DNA of 64,000 bases from an uncultured Clostridia bacterium (GTDB lineage: Bacteria; Bacillota; Clostridia; Oscillospirales; CAG-272), in assembly GCA_947631765.1 (NCBI GenBank), contig CANRMP010000002.1:146787-210786 (forward strand). Reading direction: 5' to 3'. Positions 36,152 through 47,655 of this stretch are shown piece after piece. Positions within the stretch are counted from its first letter, which is position 1, and every line of letters starts with the position of its first letter. The notes beneath the pieces were generated by a model that had not been told where the DNA came from, searched no databases, and saw only the letters and a list, made by a program, of their open reading frames with translations. The position numbers and the translations under genes were made by a program.

Positions 36152-37447
36152 CTATATAAAATATTCGTCGGTGAGTTCTTTTACCTCGTTTAGCCGCCTC
36201 ATGATATAATACATGTTGATAAGCGTCATTGCGCCGATTATAATATCGGTAAGCATCCAGACTGTGTCGCTTGATATAAACACTCCGACAAAACAGCAAA
36301 GGCTGTAAAGAATGATATATCCATTTTGAATCGCCTTGTTTTTTGTGATGTAGCTAAGGCTCATTTTCCCGTAGTGCGACCACCCGACAATTGTTGATAT
36401 CGCAAATATCAGAATAAACGCGCTTATGATATAGCCGGCGCTTTGCCCGAGTGCTGTTGAAAACGAGGCGATGACAAGCTCCATTCCGCCAAGGGCAGAA
36501 AAACGGTCATAAGAAACAAGGATAACAAACGCCGTTGCACTGCAAAGCAGTATTGTGTCCGCAAAAACCTCGAATATTCCCCAAAATCCCTGCTCAACCG
36601 GACTGTCGGTGTCGCTTTCGGCGTGCGCCATAGGCGCTGTACCGCAGCCGGCTTCATTGGTTATGAGCCCGCGCGATATGCCGTACCTTAACGCCTGCAT
36701 TATTGTGTAACCGGCCGCTCCCGATGCCGCCGCTCTGATATTCAGAGCGTTTTTTACGATATTTGAGAGCACGGTGGGAATAAGGCAGATGTTTTCCATT
36801 ATCACATAAAGTGATATCAGGATATACGCTATACATGCAAACGGGATAAGCAGCATTGTAAAGGACGAAAGCTGTTTAAACCCTTTGCATATGACAAAGA
36901 ATATAATGAGGGCTGTCAGGGCGCCGAATATTACCTTTGAAATGTTAAAGGTCGATTCGACGGTTTCTGAAATTGCTCTCATCTGCATCAGATTTCCTAA
37001 GGTTAGTGAGGCGAGTATGCAGAGCGCCGCAAACACCAAGGCAATTTTTTTGCTCTTTATGTAATACATTGCTCCCCCGAAATACCCGCCCGCGCCTCTT
37101 TTACGGTACTTTACCGCAAGCACAACCTCGCAGTATTTTATGAGCATCGATACGAGCGCTCCGATCCACATCCAGAATATCGCGCCCGGTCCTCCGGCTT
37201 TTATCGCAGACGCTACGCCGAGAATGTTTCCGACTCCGAGAGTTCCCGCAAGTGCCACGGTGACGGTTCGAAAGGACGAGATTTTTTTGCTTTTGTCCTT
37301 TCTGAGCAGTACCTTGCCTATCACCTTGAATTTTGTTATATAGAGCACGCGCAGCTTTGCCGTAATGTAAAATCCGCACACAATGAGCACTGCGGGAACC
37401 AAGGGGGCGGCAAGGTAGTTTGTTGCAAAACGCAGTAAATATTTCAT
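36152..37447 (-). CDS. Sodium/alanine (AGCS family) symporter
   Basis: A 431-aa protein with about 11 membrane segments. The family signature is clear: ALAGTLGVGNILGVASAI with the AIKAGGPGAIFWMW segment following, and GAGGYFGGAMYYI. These symporters import alanine or glycine with Na+. AAAGGATG precedes the ATG. It is convergent with hom, whose stop is 1 nt away, so the 3' ends abut with no terminator between. Confidence 0.93.
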   Translation of the reverse strand: MKYLLRFATNYLAAPLVPAVLIVCGFYITAKLRVLYITKFKVIGKVLLRKDKSKKISSFRTVTVALAGTLGVGNILGVASAIKAGGPGAIFWMWIGALVSMLIKYCEVVLAVKYRKRGAGGYFGGAMYYIKSKKIALVFAALCILASLTLGNLMQMRAISETVESTFNISKVIFGALTALIIFFVICKGFKQLSSFTMLLIPFACIAYILISLYVIMENICLIPTVLSNIVKNALNIRAAASGAAGYTIMQALRYGISRGLITNEAGCGTAPMAHAESDTDSPVEQGFWGIFEVFADTILLCSATAFVILVSYDRFSALGGMELVIASFSTALGQSAGYIISAFILIFAISTIVGWSHYGKMSLSYITKNKAIQNGYIILYSLCCFVGVFISSDTVWMLTDIIIGAMTLINMYYIMRRLNEVKELTDEYFI

Positions 37448-37605
37448 CTTAGGGTCATCCTTTAGGGCGTTTATTTTTTCACTGAAATTATATGAATGTG
37501 ACAGCTTGCTCTATTCTGAAATGATTTTACTCATTTTTAATCTATTAAAGCATATATTGCATAAATAATTTTTCACTTTGTTAATAAATTTTCCAAATTT
37601 TCTGA

Positions 37606-37611
37606 TATAAT
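37606..37611 (+). promoter_or_regulatory. -10 box upstream of groES
   Basis: TATAAT within a palindrome ATATAAT-AG-ATTATAT (37605-37620). No good -35 is placed 16-18 nt upstream. I searched the gap by eye for the CIRCE repeat (TTAGCACTC-N9-GAGTGCTAA) and did not find it. Confidence 0.45.
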
Positions 37612-37652
37612 AGATTATATCGGCGTTTGGCGTCCTATATTTTAATAAATAA

Positions 37653-37979
<327 letters not shown>

Positions 37980-38009
37980 TTTATAATTTTTCGAATTTTT
38001 TGGAGGTAA

Positions 38010-39656
<1,647 letters not shown>

Positions 39657-39679
39657 TCTTCCGAATACAAAAAAATTTC

Positions 39680-39710
39680 AAGCCGGAGCATATCTTTTGT
39701 GTTCCGGCTT
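39680..39710. terminator. Terminator hairpin after groEL
   Basis: An 11-bp stem with one G-U (39680-39690 with 39700-39710) and a 9-nt loop. On the minus strand it is followed by AAATTTTTTTG; the plus strand T-run is poorer. It lies between convergent groEL and rpsU. Confidence 0.65.
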
Positions 39711-39762
39711 GTATAATAGTATTTCTCAGCTTGGAATTAAAGCGGAAGAGGGATTTCGGCAC

Positions 39763-39790
39763 GAAAAAAAGGATACGAAATTCGTATCCT
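39763..39790 (-). terminator. Intrinsic terminator of rpsU
   Basis: A perfect 10-bp inverted repeat AGGATACGAA/TTCGTATCCT (39770-39790) followed on the minus strand by seven T residues, 17 nt after the rpsU stop codon. Confidence 0.85.
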
Positions 39791-39806
39791 CATTTTTGGG
39801 CATAAA

Positions 39807-39983
39807 TTATTTGAATTTGCGCTTTCTTGCAGCTTCTGACTTCTTTTTGCGCTTAACGCTGGGCTTGTCATACTGCTCACGCTTTTTATACTCTGTGAGT
39901 ATACCCGAGCGCTGGCACGAACGCTTGAATCTACGGAGAGCGCTGTCAAGAGATTCGTTTTCTTTAACTCTGATTTCTGCCAC
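39807..39983 (-). CDS. rpsU: Small ribosomal subunit protein bS21
   Basis: A 58-aa, very basic protein. It begins [19 protein letters not shown], continues [19 protein letters not shown] and ends in an Arg/Lys-rich tail, diagnostic of S21, which sits near the 30S platform and helps initiation. The start is GTG at 39983 with GGGAGGG about 10 nt upstream. Length is normal for Bacillota (57-58 aa). It is a single gene with its own terminator, convergent with groEL. Confidence 0.96.
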   Translation of the reverse strand: MAEIRVKENESLDSALRRFKRSCQRSGILTEYKKREQYDKPSVKRKKKSEAARKRKFK

Positions 39984-40173
39984 TGTTCACATTCCCTCCC
40001 CTCGCACTCGCAAGAGAATAAATTTACTTTGTTATTATACAATATATTAATCAAGTTGTCAATATCTTTTTTAAATTTATTTAAAAAAAGTAAATTTAAC
40101 GCCGAAATTCCAAAGCGAGCCCTTATTTAGCTTGTAATTAATTTACACAAATAAAATACTTGGGCATTTAACC

Positions 40174-40202
40174 TTGACAATTATGTCAACTTATGATAAA
40201 AT
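40174..40202 (+). promoter_or_regulatory. Promoter of asd
   Basis: TTGACA (40174-40179), 17-nt spacer, TAAAAT (40197-40202), about 30 nt before the ATG, leaving no room for a lysine riboswitch. Confidence 0.85.
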
Positions 40203-40232
40203 TATATTACAAAAGAATGTTAGGAGAAAGCG

Positions 40233-41315
40233 ATGACAGATAAATTAAAAGTGGGAGTTATAGGCGCCACCGGAATGGTGGGACAGCGTTTTGTAACCCT
40301 TCTTGCAAATCACCCTTGGTTTGAGATTTCGGCGCTCGCGGCAAGCGGAAAGAGCGCGGGACGTACATATGAGGAAGCGGTTCGCGGAAGATGGAAAATG
40401 GCGGCCGATATTCCGGATAAATGCAAAAAAATGAAGGTGCTCGACGCGTCGGAGGTAGAAAAGGTCGCAAGTCTTGTTGACTTTGTGTTCTGCGCCATAT
40501 CGCTTGACAAGGCGGCGACAATTGCGCTTGAGGAAGCATATGCAAAAGCCGAAACGCCCGTTGTTTCAAATAACGGCTCATGCAGGTGGATTCCCGACGT
40601 ACCGATGATAATACCAGAAATTAATCCCTCCCATATGCAGCTGATAAACGACCAGAAAAAGAGACTGGGAACCAAGAGAGGCTTTATTGCGGTTAAGCCC
40701 AATTGCTCGATTCAAAGCTACGTTCCGCCTCTTACACCTCTTCTTTGCTTTGAGCCCGAGGTGGTTGTGGCGACAACCTATCAGGCAATTTCGGGGGCGG
40801 GAAAAAACTTTGCCGACTGGCCTGAAATGACAGACAACGTTATCCCTTATATTGCCGGCGAGGAAGAGAAGAGCGAACAGGAGCCTCTGAAAATTTGGGG
40901 TACATATAAAAACGGAGCTATTGAGAAGGCAAAGGCGCCGCTTATCACCACTCAATGTATAAGAGTTCCCGTAACTGACGGTCATACCGCGGCGGTTTTT
41001 GTAAAATTTAAGAACAAGCCCACAAAAGAGCAGATTTTAGAGTGCTGGAACAGCTATAAATCTCCCTCTCCCGTATTGCCCGGTTCGCCCGACAAATTCA
41101 TCACCTACTTTGAGGAGCCCGACAGACCGCAGGTGAGAATTGACCGCGACATTTACAACGGAATGGGAATATGTGTCGGCAGACTGAGAGAGGACGCTTT
41201 CTTTGATTATAAGTTTGTCGGACTTTCGCACAACACACTAAGAGGCGCAGCAGGAGGCGCGGTGCTTACCGCAGAGCTTCTTACAAACGCGGGATACATA
41301 ACAAAAAAACAATAA
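40233..41315 (+). CDS. asd: Aspartate-semialdehyde dehydrogenase, archaeal/fungal-type subgroup
   Basis: A 360-aa enzyme reducing aspartyl phosphate to aspartate semialdehyde, the branch intermediate for lysine, threonine and methionine. GATGMVGQRF binds NADP; the nucleophile Cys is in VKPNCSIQSY; QAISGAGK and the His-containing RVPVTDGHTA follow. The PNCSI context and length fit the archaeal/fungal-like ASADH subgroup rather than the E. coli form. It has its own promoter and is not in an operon with hom or dap genes here. Confidence 0.95.
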   Translation: MTDKLKVGVIGATGMVGQRFVTLLANHPWFEISALAASGKSAGRTYEEAVRGRWKMAADIPDKCKKMKVLDASEVEKVASLVDFVFCAISLDKAATIALEEAYAKAETPVVSNNGSCRWIPDVPMIIPEINPSHMQLINDQKKRLGTKRGFIAVKPNCSIQSYVPPLTPLLCFEPEVVVATTYQAISGAGKNFADWPEMTDNVIPYIAGEEEKSEQEPLKIWGTYKNGAIEKAKAPLITTQCIRVPVTDGHTAAVFVKFKNKPTKEQILECWNSYKSPSPVLPGSPDKFITYFEEPDRPQVRIDRDIYNGMGICVGRLREDAFFDYKFVGLSHNTLRGAAGGAVLTAELLTNAGYITKKQ

Positions 41316-41360
41316 ATTTTCCTTTTCATTGTTAGTATTTCGGACAAAGAGTTAATAATA

Positions 41361-41381
41361 CTGAAAAGGTAACCTTTTCAG
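41361..41381 (+). other. Perfect hairpin between asd and hpf
   Basis: CTGAAAAGGT, one base, then its complement ACCTTTTCAG. There is no T-run after it, so it is not a classical terminator. It ends 27 nt before the hpf ATG and could be an mRNA end or an operator. Confidence 0.5.
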
Positions 41382-41408
41382 AAATTTATAGAAAAGTGAG
41401 GTATCCAT

Positions 41409-41942
41409 ATGAAAACTACGATCGTAGGCAGAAAAATCAGCGTCAAGGATTCCTTTAGGGAGCATGCGGAGAAAAAGCTTTTGAGATTCAACAAGTTTTT
41501 CAGCGACAACGCCGAGGCAAAAGTGGTGATTTTCAAAGAACCTAACACCGAGTGCGTCGAGCTTACGATAAACGCTGAAGGCACCATCTTCAGAAGTGAG
41601 CAAAAAGACGCAACGTTTATGAATGCCCTTGACAGCGCCGTTGATATTATCGAAAGAAAAATACGCAAAAACAAAACGAGACTTGAAAAACGCCTCAAAA
41701 GCGGAGCTTTTGATTACAAAGGCGAGGACGAGGCCACTGCGGCGATTGACGAGGAGGAAAGCGGGGAATTTGTTGTCAGGTATAAGACCTTCAACATAAA
41801 GCCGATGTCGGTTGACGAGGCAATTCTTCAAATGAACCTTATCGGGCATGACTTCTTCGTTTTCGAAAACGACGTTACGGGCGAGGTCAACGTCGTATAC
41901 CGCCGTAAAAACAATGAGTACGGCTGTATCGTCAAGGAATAA
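41409..41942 (+). CDS. hpf: Ribosome hibernation promoting factor, long form
   Basis: A 177-aa long-form HPF. The N-terminal YfiA-like domain (about 1-100) binds the 30S decoding channel; the C-terminal domain (about 120-177, EFVVRYKTFNIKPMSVDEAILQ then HDFFVFEN and GEVNVVYRRK) mediates dimerisation of ribosomes into 100S particles. Long forms are the rule in Bacillota. GTGAGG lies upstream of the ATG. Stationary-phase or stress induction is expected from the family; no specific promoter was identified. Confidence 0.96.
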   Translation: MKTTIVGRKISVKDSFREHAEKKLLRFNKFFSDNAEAKVVIFKEPNTECVELTINAEGTIFRSEQKDATFMNALDSAVDIIERKIRKNKTRLEKRLKSGAFDYKGEDEATAAIDEEESGEFVVRYKTFNIKPMSVDEAILQMNLIGHDFFVFENDVTGEVNVVYRRKNNEYGCIVKE

Positions 41943-41953
41943 CATTATCAAAA

Positions 41954-41986
41954 AGGGGCGTCGTACATTGACAAGGGGACGCCCCT
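41954..41986 (+). terminator. Hairpin after hpf
   Basis: A 9-bp GC-rich stem (41954-41962 with 41978-41986) and a 15-nt loop, followed by GTCTCTCATATTTT. A plausible but imperfect terminator. Confidence 0.55.
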
Positions 41987-42034
41987 GTCTCTCATATTTT
42001 CACACGCGAATATTTTATTATTTTTCATATATAC

Positions 42035-42063
42035 TTGCATTAAAAACGAATGAATGATATAAT
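42035..42063 (+). promoter_or_regulatory. Promoter of trkA-trkH
   Basis: TTGCAT (42035-42040), 17-nt spacer, TATAAT (42058-42063), 35 nt before the trkA ATG. Confidence 0.8.
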
Positions 42064-42098
42064 GTTTTTAGAGTAAAACATAAGGAGCGCTTGCTTAT

Positions 42099-43454
42099 AT
42101 GAATATTGTCATTGTAGGGGGAGGAACGGTAGGAGGCGCCATATGCGCCCAGCTTGCCGGAGAAAACCACGATATAACCGTTGTTGACTCTGATTTTTCC
42201 GTTCTCAACGAGCTCTCAAGCAGATGCGACGTGTTCGGCGTTGCCGGAAACGGAGCCGATATATCCGTTCTTCGCAAGGCGGGCGCCGAAAAGGCGGATC
42301 TGCTTATTGCGGTAACCTCGGGTGATGAAATAAACATTCTCTGCTGTGCCGCGGCAAAAAAGCTCGGGACAACACACACAATAGCGCGCGTGAGAAATCC
42401 GGAATATACCGACCTCATGCAGCTTATGAAGGGCGAGATGAACCTTTCGCTCACCATAAACCCCGAACGCGCCGTCGCCAACGAGGTTTACAAAATGCTG
42501 CGCTCACCGTATGCGACTAAAATCGATTATTTTTGTCGGGGAAGAGTCGAGCTTGCCGAGTTTACCGTCAGCGCCGATTCTCCGATGTGCAATATCACGC
42601 TTAACGAGCTTCGCAACAAGCTGAATATGCGCTTTTTAGTGTGCGCGGTGCTTCGTGACGGAGTTGCCCACATACCCACCGGCTATTTCAGCCTTGAGGA
42701 AGGGGACGTTGTTTCGGTAACGGCACCCGACAGGGATATTACACGCTTTTTCAAAGCGGTCGGCATATACAAGCATCCGGTAAAGGACGTCGTTATTGTG
42801 GGCGGAGGAAGAACTACATACTATCTTGAGGATTTGCTTCGGGACAGCAAAATAAATTCCACGGTTATCGAAGCAGATGAGTCTCTTTGCGACGAGCTTG
42901 CAAAAGAATTTGACTGCACGGTTCTTTGCGACGACGGCACAAGTCAGGACGTGCTTCTTGAGCAGGGAATAGGCAACGCCGACGCCTTTATCGCGCTCTC
43001 CGACGTTGACGAGGAAAACGCCATTGTTTCCATGTATGCAAAAACCCAAAACACCAAAAAAGTCATAACCATGATAAGCTCAATGTCATATATCGATCTG
43101 TTTAAAGGCGTGGGACTTGACAGCATAGTATCTCCCAAAACCTCAACCGCATCGATTATTCTTCGTTATGTGCGTTCAATGGCAAACGTGCGCGGCTCGG
43201 AAATCGAATCGCTGCACAAAATCATGGATGAGCAAATAGAAGTGCTTGAGTTTACCGTCAAGGAAGAAATCGAGGATATGACGGGAATCCCAATAAAAGA
43301 GCTTAAGCTTCGGGAGGGAGTGCTTATTGCCTGCATTGTACACGACAATAAAATCACAATACCGTCCGGTGCGGATATAATCAGCGACGGGGATACGGTC
43401 ATAATCGTAACCTCGGTGGGTAAAATAAAAGGTCTTAAGGAAATACTGAAATAA
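42099..43454 (+). CDS. trkA: Trk potassium uptake regulatory NAD-binding subunit TrkA
   Basis: A 451-aa peripheral membrane protein with two RCK repeats, each with a Rossmann-like N domain (IVGGGTVGGAI at residue 4; VVIVGGGRTTYYLE near 230) and a TrkA-C domain (ending near 213 and 450). It gates the TrkH channel in response to NAD(H) or nucleotides. The second glycine motif is GGGRTTYYL, less canonical. The stop codon overlaps the trkH ATG by 1 nt. Confidence 0.95.
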   Translation: MNIVIVGGGTVGGAICAQLAGENHDITVVDSDFSVLNELSSRCDVFGVAGNGADISVLRKAGAEKADLLIAVTSGDEINILCCAAAKKLGTTHTIARVRNPEYTDLMQLMKGEMNLSLTINPERAVANEVYKMLRSPYATKIDYFCRGRVELAEFTVSADSPMCNITLNELRNKLNMRFLVCAVLRDGVAHIPTGYFSLEEGDVVSVTAPDRDITRFFKAVGIYKHPVKDVVIVGGGRTTYYLEDLLRDSKINSTVIEADESLCDELAKEFDCTVLCDDGTSQDVLLEQGIGNADAFIALSDVDEENAIVSMYAKTQNTKKVITMISSMSYIDLFKGVGLDSIVSPKTSTASIILRYVRSMANVRGSEIESLHKIMDEQIEVLEFTVKEEIEDMTGIPIKELKLREGVLIACIVHDNKITIPSGADIISDGDTVIIVTSVGKIKGLKEILK

Positions 43455-44893
43455 TGAATTATCGAATGATAGGGTACCTGCTCGGCGTCATACTTCTTAT
43501 AGAAGCGGCTCTGCTCGTTTTACCTCTTGTTGTCGCACTGCTGTACGGTGAAAGCATAGTTCCGTATCTTGTAACCATTGCCGTGCTTATGTGCATTTCG
43601 CTTCTTCTGATAATTTTAAAGCCCTCAAACAAGCGAATTTACGCGAGAGAAGGCTTTGTTACCGTTGCGGTAAGCTGGATACTGATGTCTGCGTTCGGGG
43701 CTCTGCCCTTTGTTATCGAAGGCACAATTCCCAATTACATTGATGCGTTTTTCGAAACGGTATCCGGATTTACAACGACCGGAGCGTCGATTATGACGCA
43801 AATCGAAGGAAATCCTTACGGAATTCTCTTCTGGAGAAGCTTTACCCACTGGATAGGCGGCATGGGCGTGCTTGTGTTTATGCTGGCCATAATTCCTTCA
43901 ATGGGCGGTCAAACAATACACCTTATGCGCGCCGAGGTTCCGGGTCCCACAAAGGGAAAGCTTGTTCCCAAAATGAGGCATACCGCGCTTATTCTTTACG
44001 GAATATACATATTTCTTACTGTCATTCAGATAATTGCGCTTCTTTTTTGCGGCATGAGCTTTTACGATGCGGTCGTAAACGCCCTTGCAACCGCGGGAAC
44101 GGGAGGCTTTTCGGTTCTGAACGCATCGATTGCGGGGTATTCCAATCCTGCGGCGGAATGGGTTATTGCTGTCTTTATGTTTCTTTTCGGCATAAACTTC
44201 AATCTGTATTTCTTTATTTTGCTAAAGCGAATAAGGGATGTTGTTCTAAGCGAAGAGCTGCGCGTTTACACACTGCTGTGCGCCCTCTCCACCTTGGCGA
44301 TTGTCGTAAACACTATGCATCTTTTTGAAAAAATGTCCGATTGCATAAGAACGGCATTTTTCCAGGTCACAACCATAATGTCGACCACCGGATTTTCAAC
44401 CGTCGATTATAACGTGTGGCCTGACTTTTCAAAAACTCTACTGGTAATTTTGATGATTGTTGGCGCTTGCGCCGGTTCTACCGCCGGAGGACTGAAAATC
44501 TCCCGCGTTATCATTCTTGTAAAGAGCGCCTTTTCTGAGATTAAAAAGGTCGTACGCCCGCGCTCGGTTAACGTTGTCCGGCTTGACGGCGAAACTCTTA
44601 CAGACGAGACGGTGAGAAAGGCTAACGTGCATCTTGCGCTCTACACGCTTTTAATCTTGGCATCCGTGCTTGCAATTTCAATTGACGGCTTCGGACTTGA
44701 AACCAACCTTACTGCTGTTTTATCCTGCGTAAACAATATCGGTCCCGGGCTCGGGTTAGTGGGACCCGCCGGAAATTTTGCCGGTTATTCGTATCTTTCA
44801 AAAATTATTCTCTCTGTAAATATGCTGTTCGGAAGGCTTGAACTTATGCCGATGCTCATTCTCTTCTCACCGACCGCATGGAAGAAACGCTGA
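43454..44893 (+). CDS. trkH: Trk potassium uptake channel subunit TrkH
   Basis: A 479-aa membrane protein of the TrkH/KtrB superfamily, normal length. Four selectivity-filter-like repeats are visible: SGFTTTGASI, ATAGTGGFSVLN, TTIMSTTGFSTVDY and NNIGPGLGLVGPAGNFAGY, with GACAGSTAGGLKISR preceding the last. The HWIGGMGVLVF helix is typical. It imports K+ and works with TrkA immediately upstream (TAATG overlap). Ended by a strong terminator. Confidence 0.96.
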   Translation: MNYRMIGYLLGVILLIEAALLVLPLVVALLYGESIVPYLVTIAVLMCISLLLIILKPSNKRIYAREGFVTVAVSWILMSAFGALPFVIEGTIPNYIDAFFETVSGFTTTGASIMTQIEGNPYGILFWRSFTHWIGGMGVLVFMLAIIPSMGGQTIHLMRAEVPGPTKGKLVPKMRHTALILYGIYIFLTVIQIIALLFCGMSFYDAVVNALATAGTGGFSVLNASIAGYSNPAAEWVIAVFMFLFGINFNLYFFILLKRIRDVVLSEELRVYTLLCALSTLAIVVNTMHLFEKMSDCIRTAFFQVTTIMSTTGFSTVDYNVWPDFSKTLLVILMIVGACAGSTAGGLKISRVIILVKSAFSEIKKVVRPRSVNVVRLDGETLTDETVRKANVHLALYTLLILASVLAISIDGFGLETNLTAVLSCVNNIGPGLGLVGPAGNFAGYSYLSKIILSVNMLFGRLELMPMLILFSPTAWKKR

Positions 44894-44928
44894 AAGCGCA
44901 GTCTTTAATTTTGAAAGCTTTTAAAGAT

Positions 44929-44967
44929 TTTGGGGAACTTTTTTAAAAAAGTTCCCCAAATATTTTT
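44929..44967 (+). terminator. Strong terminator after trkH
   Basis: A perfect 16-bp inverted repeat (44929-44960) whose 5' half is TTTGGGGAACTTTTTT, followed by TATTTTTTT. It also lies 3' of the convergent DUF2079 gene. Confidence 0.9.
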
Positions 44968-45000
44968 TTATTATTTTATTATGAAATAGGCTTTGCGCCT

Positions 45001-46854
45001 TTAGTCAGCAGGCGCTTTATATACCACAAACGCGCCCTCATATTCGGCTTGAAGAGTGTATCCGTTACCTTCAATCATGGCGATTTCCTTTTCATATCCA
45101 ACATCTGCAAGCACCACGTAATCACATGAAAGTATCATTTCATTTGTGCTGTAATACACGTCGTAAAGCACCTCTCTTTCCGAAAGATAGGTAGTAAAGA
45201 ACGCGCTTGTAGCAACAGAGGCGTCCTCCGGTATTTCGGAGAGCGTTTTGGCAATACATTCATATTTTTCTTGGTTATTGTAATAAGCTGTCGGGTACTG
45301 CATGGCGTTTGGAAAGACTATGGCGAAAAAGCAGAGCGCGCTAAGACATAATGCGCCGCACTGCACTACGCTTTTTTTGCGGCTCTTTTTGATATCCGAA
45401 AGATTAATTACCGCAAGGTAAATAAGAAAAGCCGAGCTTCCGAATGAATATTGGAAAAATATGTCGTATTGATACAAGTAATCGGTCATAAGATTTATCA
45501 GCAGATAGGGAATAAGGAGAATATACCTTTCGTATTTTCGGGTAAGCAGCGGTAAACCTAAAAGCGGAATCATGGTGAGCGCAATATAGCCGAGCTTTTC
45601 GACATCTACACATTCGAAGAGCATTTTGGCCGGAGACATTATTACCGCTTTTATAACGGTTATTAGAGATGCCGAATCATCGTATATAAAATTGTCGTAA
45701 CGCCATGTCATAACCCCGTCGCCGAATTTTGCAAGGTAGTTTGTGACTACTAAAAAATAGGAAATTGAAAAAACGATAAGCAATCCCGAGATTATTATTT
45801 GCTTTACCTTTTCCTTCTTGTTGTCGTGAAGAAGATAATTTATAAGAAGATATATTCCGATAACCGCCACATAAACGGCGGCGTCTTCTTTTATGCCGAG
45901 CGTGAGAGCGGCAAAAATCAGACTGAATATTATGCTCCTTTTCTCCACTGCCCAGAAAAGCCAGAGCAGGCAGGGAGTTAAGAAAATGTTCTCATGAAGG
46001 TCATAGCCGACTCCCGCGCAAAACGCCGGATACATCATAAACATCGCGCAAATCAGCATCCTTCTTTTCGGGGATAAGCCGTAATGGGAGGCGATAAGCC
46101 ACAGGGGAATTACGGATGATGCCAAAACCACAGCGCAAAGTGCCTGTAAGGTCGCAGGGTGAGGGAAAATGCAATAGAAGGGAAGCATGAGATAGTAAAT
46201 CGGCGACATGTGCACTTTAAAATGAGAAAGCGTAACATGCCTCTCAAGGGTTGTAATCGGCAAAAAGCTTTGTTTCATGTTGTAAAACATCTGAGCAAAT
46301 ATGCCGAAATCATAAGTCGGCGTACTGCACGTGAGCACGCGAAAGACTGTCCAGATAGCAACAAAGGCACAAAAGAGCAGAGCAAGAGCTACTGTTATAC
46401 AAATATAAAGCTTTTTGTGCTTTTGCGGCTCGATTAGCATCTTTTCGGAGGAATCGTATCCATAAAAGCAGTAACAGACGGCGGCAATTGCAACAAGCGC
46501 AAAAATCGCAAAGAAATACGGTGTGAAGGAAGAGGCAAGGGACAGTAGCGCGTATATAAATATTCCGACAGCGATAAGTATCGGTTCTATTTTCTCAAAG
46601 ATGACAAAGCGCGAAAGAATGAAAAAGAGAGGGGCAAGCAGCAGAGTCAGCAGAATAATCCCCGAAAATGACAGAAAGAGCAAAAAGTCGGTGCCTGTCA
46701 GCACGCGATAATACTTGTCTACCATGAGATAATGGACGCTTATTGAAATAATGTAAGCTAAAATTATATGCCGAAATATCGTGGCAAAGGAGGGCTTCCA
46801 TTCTTCAGGGTCGCTGGTTTTAAAGATTTTAAATATGATTTCTTTCAAATGCAT
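45001..46854 (-). CDS. DUF2079 family polytopic membrane protein
   Basis: A 617-aa protein with about 12-13 membrane segments. The central block YDFGIFAQMFYNM, HFKVHMSPIYYLMLP, FPHPATLQALCAVVLAS and YDLHENIF is the conserved DUF2079 core, a family resembling C-type glycosyltransferases that use lipid-linked sugars. Basic KSRKKS near residue 485 precedes the final helix and a C-terminal soluble tail. AAGGAA precedes the ATG. Neighbours give no clue. A cell-surface glycosylation role is inferred from fold resemblance only. Confidence 0.82.
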   Translation of the reverse strand: MHLKEIIFKIFKTSDPEEWKPSFATIFRHIILAYIISISVHYLMVDKYYRVLTGTDFLLFLSFSGIILLTLLLAPLFFILSRFVIFEKIEPILIAVGIFIYALLSLASSFTPYFFAIFALVAIAAVCYCFYGYDSSEKMLIEPQKHKKLYICITVALALLFCAFVAIWTVFRVLTCSTPTYDFGIFAQMFYNMKQSFLPITTLERHVTLSHFKVHMSPIYYLMLPFYCIFPHPATLQALCAVVLASSVIPLWLIASHYGLSPKRRMLICAMFMMYPAFCAGVGYDLHENIFLTPCLLWLFWAVEKRSIIFSLIFAALTLGIKEDAAVYVAVIGIYLLINYLLHDNKKEKVKQIIISGLLIVFSISYFLVVTNYLAKFGDGVMTWRYDNFIYDDSASLITVIKAVIMSPAKMLFECVDVEKLGYIALTMIPLLGLPLLTRKYERYILLIPYLLINLMTDYLYQYDIFFQYSFGSSAFLIYLAVINLSDIKKSRKKSVVQCGALCLSALCFFAIVFPNAMQYPTAYYNNQEKYECIAKTLSEIPEDASVATSAFFTTYLSEREVLYDVYYSTNEMILSCDYVVLADVGYEKEIAMIEGNGYTLQAEYEGAFVVYKAPAD

Positions 46855-46892
46855 GATTTTTGATTTCCTTGATTTTAAGCTTTAAAATTATG

Positions 46893-47375
46893 TCAAGTCT
46901 TTCTTTTGTATAAAACGTCGATTTCCCCAAAATCGGGTGCTTCAAAGGTCCCTTCGCATTTGTTTTTTATGTTTTCGTCAATGTAGTAGTCCTTTTTTCT
47001 GTTTTCGAGTATTTCACGATTGCGCTTTTCAATGTCGATTTGCCGAATTTTTTCGGGTGTGTCGATATAATGAAGCTCATACTTGATGCCTCTTGAGCTA
47101 AAAAACATACGACAGCTTTCCCTCTCGCTTTTTGACGGAAAGCCCCAGTCAAGTATGACGTCGCAAAAGGGAAGTATAAGGAGCGCTTTTTCTAAAAAAT
47201 ATTCCTTGATTCGCTTTGCATACTCGTCATGCAGCTCTCCCGCGTGTTGACCGAAAATATCAAGCATTATTTCATCAACCGAGAGAATTATTCCGCCCTC
47301 ACGGCTTGCAAGCTCTCTTGCATAGGTGCTTTTTCCCGAGCAGATCCTGCCGCAAATTGATATCACCTTTCCCAT
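46893..47375 (-). CDS. P-loop small-molecule kinase or phosphotransferase (AAA_33/zeta-toxin-like)
   Basis: A 160-aa P-loop protein. Walker A is GRICSGKST (residues 9-17), followed by LSVDEIML and VILDWGFPSK, and a lid with RNREILENR. The arrangement matches the AAA_33 group that includes chloramphenicol phosphotransferase, zeta-like toxins and uncharacterised ATP/GTP-dependent kinases of Bacillota. AGGAGG precedes the ATG. It is upstream of the DUF2079 gene with a 38-nt gap, perhaps co-transcribed. The substrate is unknown and no antitoxin-like partner was seen. Confidence 0.8.
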   Translation of the reverse strand: MGKVISICGRICSGKSTYARELASREGGIILSVDEIMLDIFGQHAGELHDEYAKRIKEYFLEKALLILPFCDVILDWGFPSKSERESCRMFFSSRGIKYELHYIDTPEKIRQIDIEKRNREILENRKKDYYIDENIKNKCEGTFEAPDFGEIDVLYKRKT

Positions 47376-47565
47376 AGCGCCTCCTAAATTACTTTTATTT
47401 TTGCCTCATATATTGTAGCATGTTACGGCAGCTCTTTTATTAACAAAAAAATAACAGAGAGTAAAAAATATCTTATACCTTCAAAGCGCCAAAGCCCGCG
47501 CGGCAAAGCTTTTGCAAAGACCGACTAAAATTTCTTCAAGTTTTCTTATATCTTGCTTCTTTGTG

Positions 47566-47594
47566 TTGATTTTTAAGACGGGATATGTTATAAT
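47566..47594 (+). promoter_or_regulatory. Promoter of carB
   Basis: TTGATT (47566-47571), 17-nt spacer, TATAAT (47589-47594) with an extended -10 TG. The leader is about 55 nt. The rest of the 280-nt gap shows nothing I can name. Confidence 0.8.
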
Positions 47595-47655
47595 ACTTTG
47601 GATAAAAAGAAAAAAGTGAGAAGGATATTAAACCTGTTACAGGAGGAAACACCAA

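Noticed and set aside
41352..41951. A 199-codon antisense frame over hpf
   Set aside because: Complete shadow of hpf; no ribosome binding site.
46893..47375. P-loop kinase considered as a zeta toxin of a toxin-antitoxin pair
   Set aside because: No small antitoxin gene lies next to it and the neighbour is a membrane protein gene.
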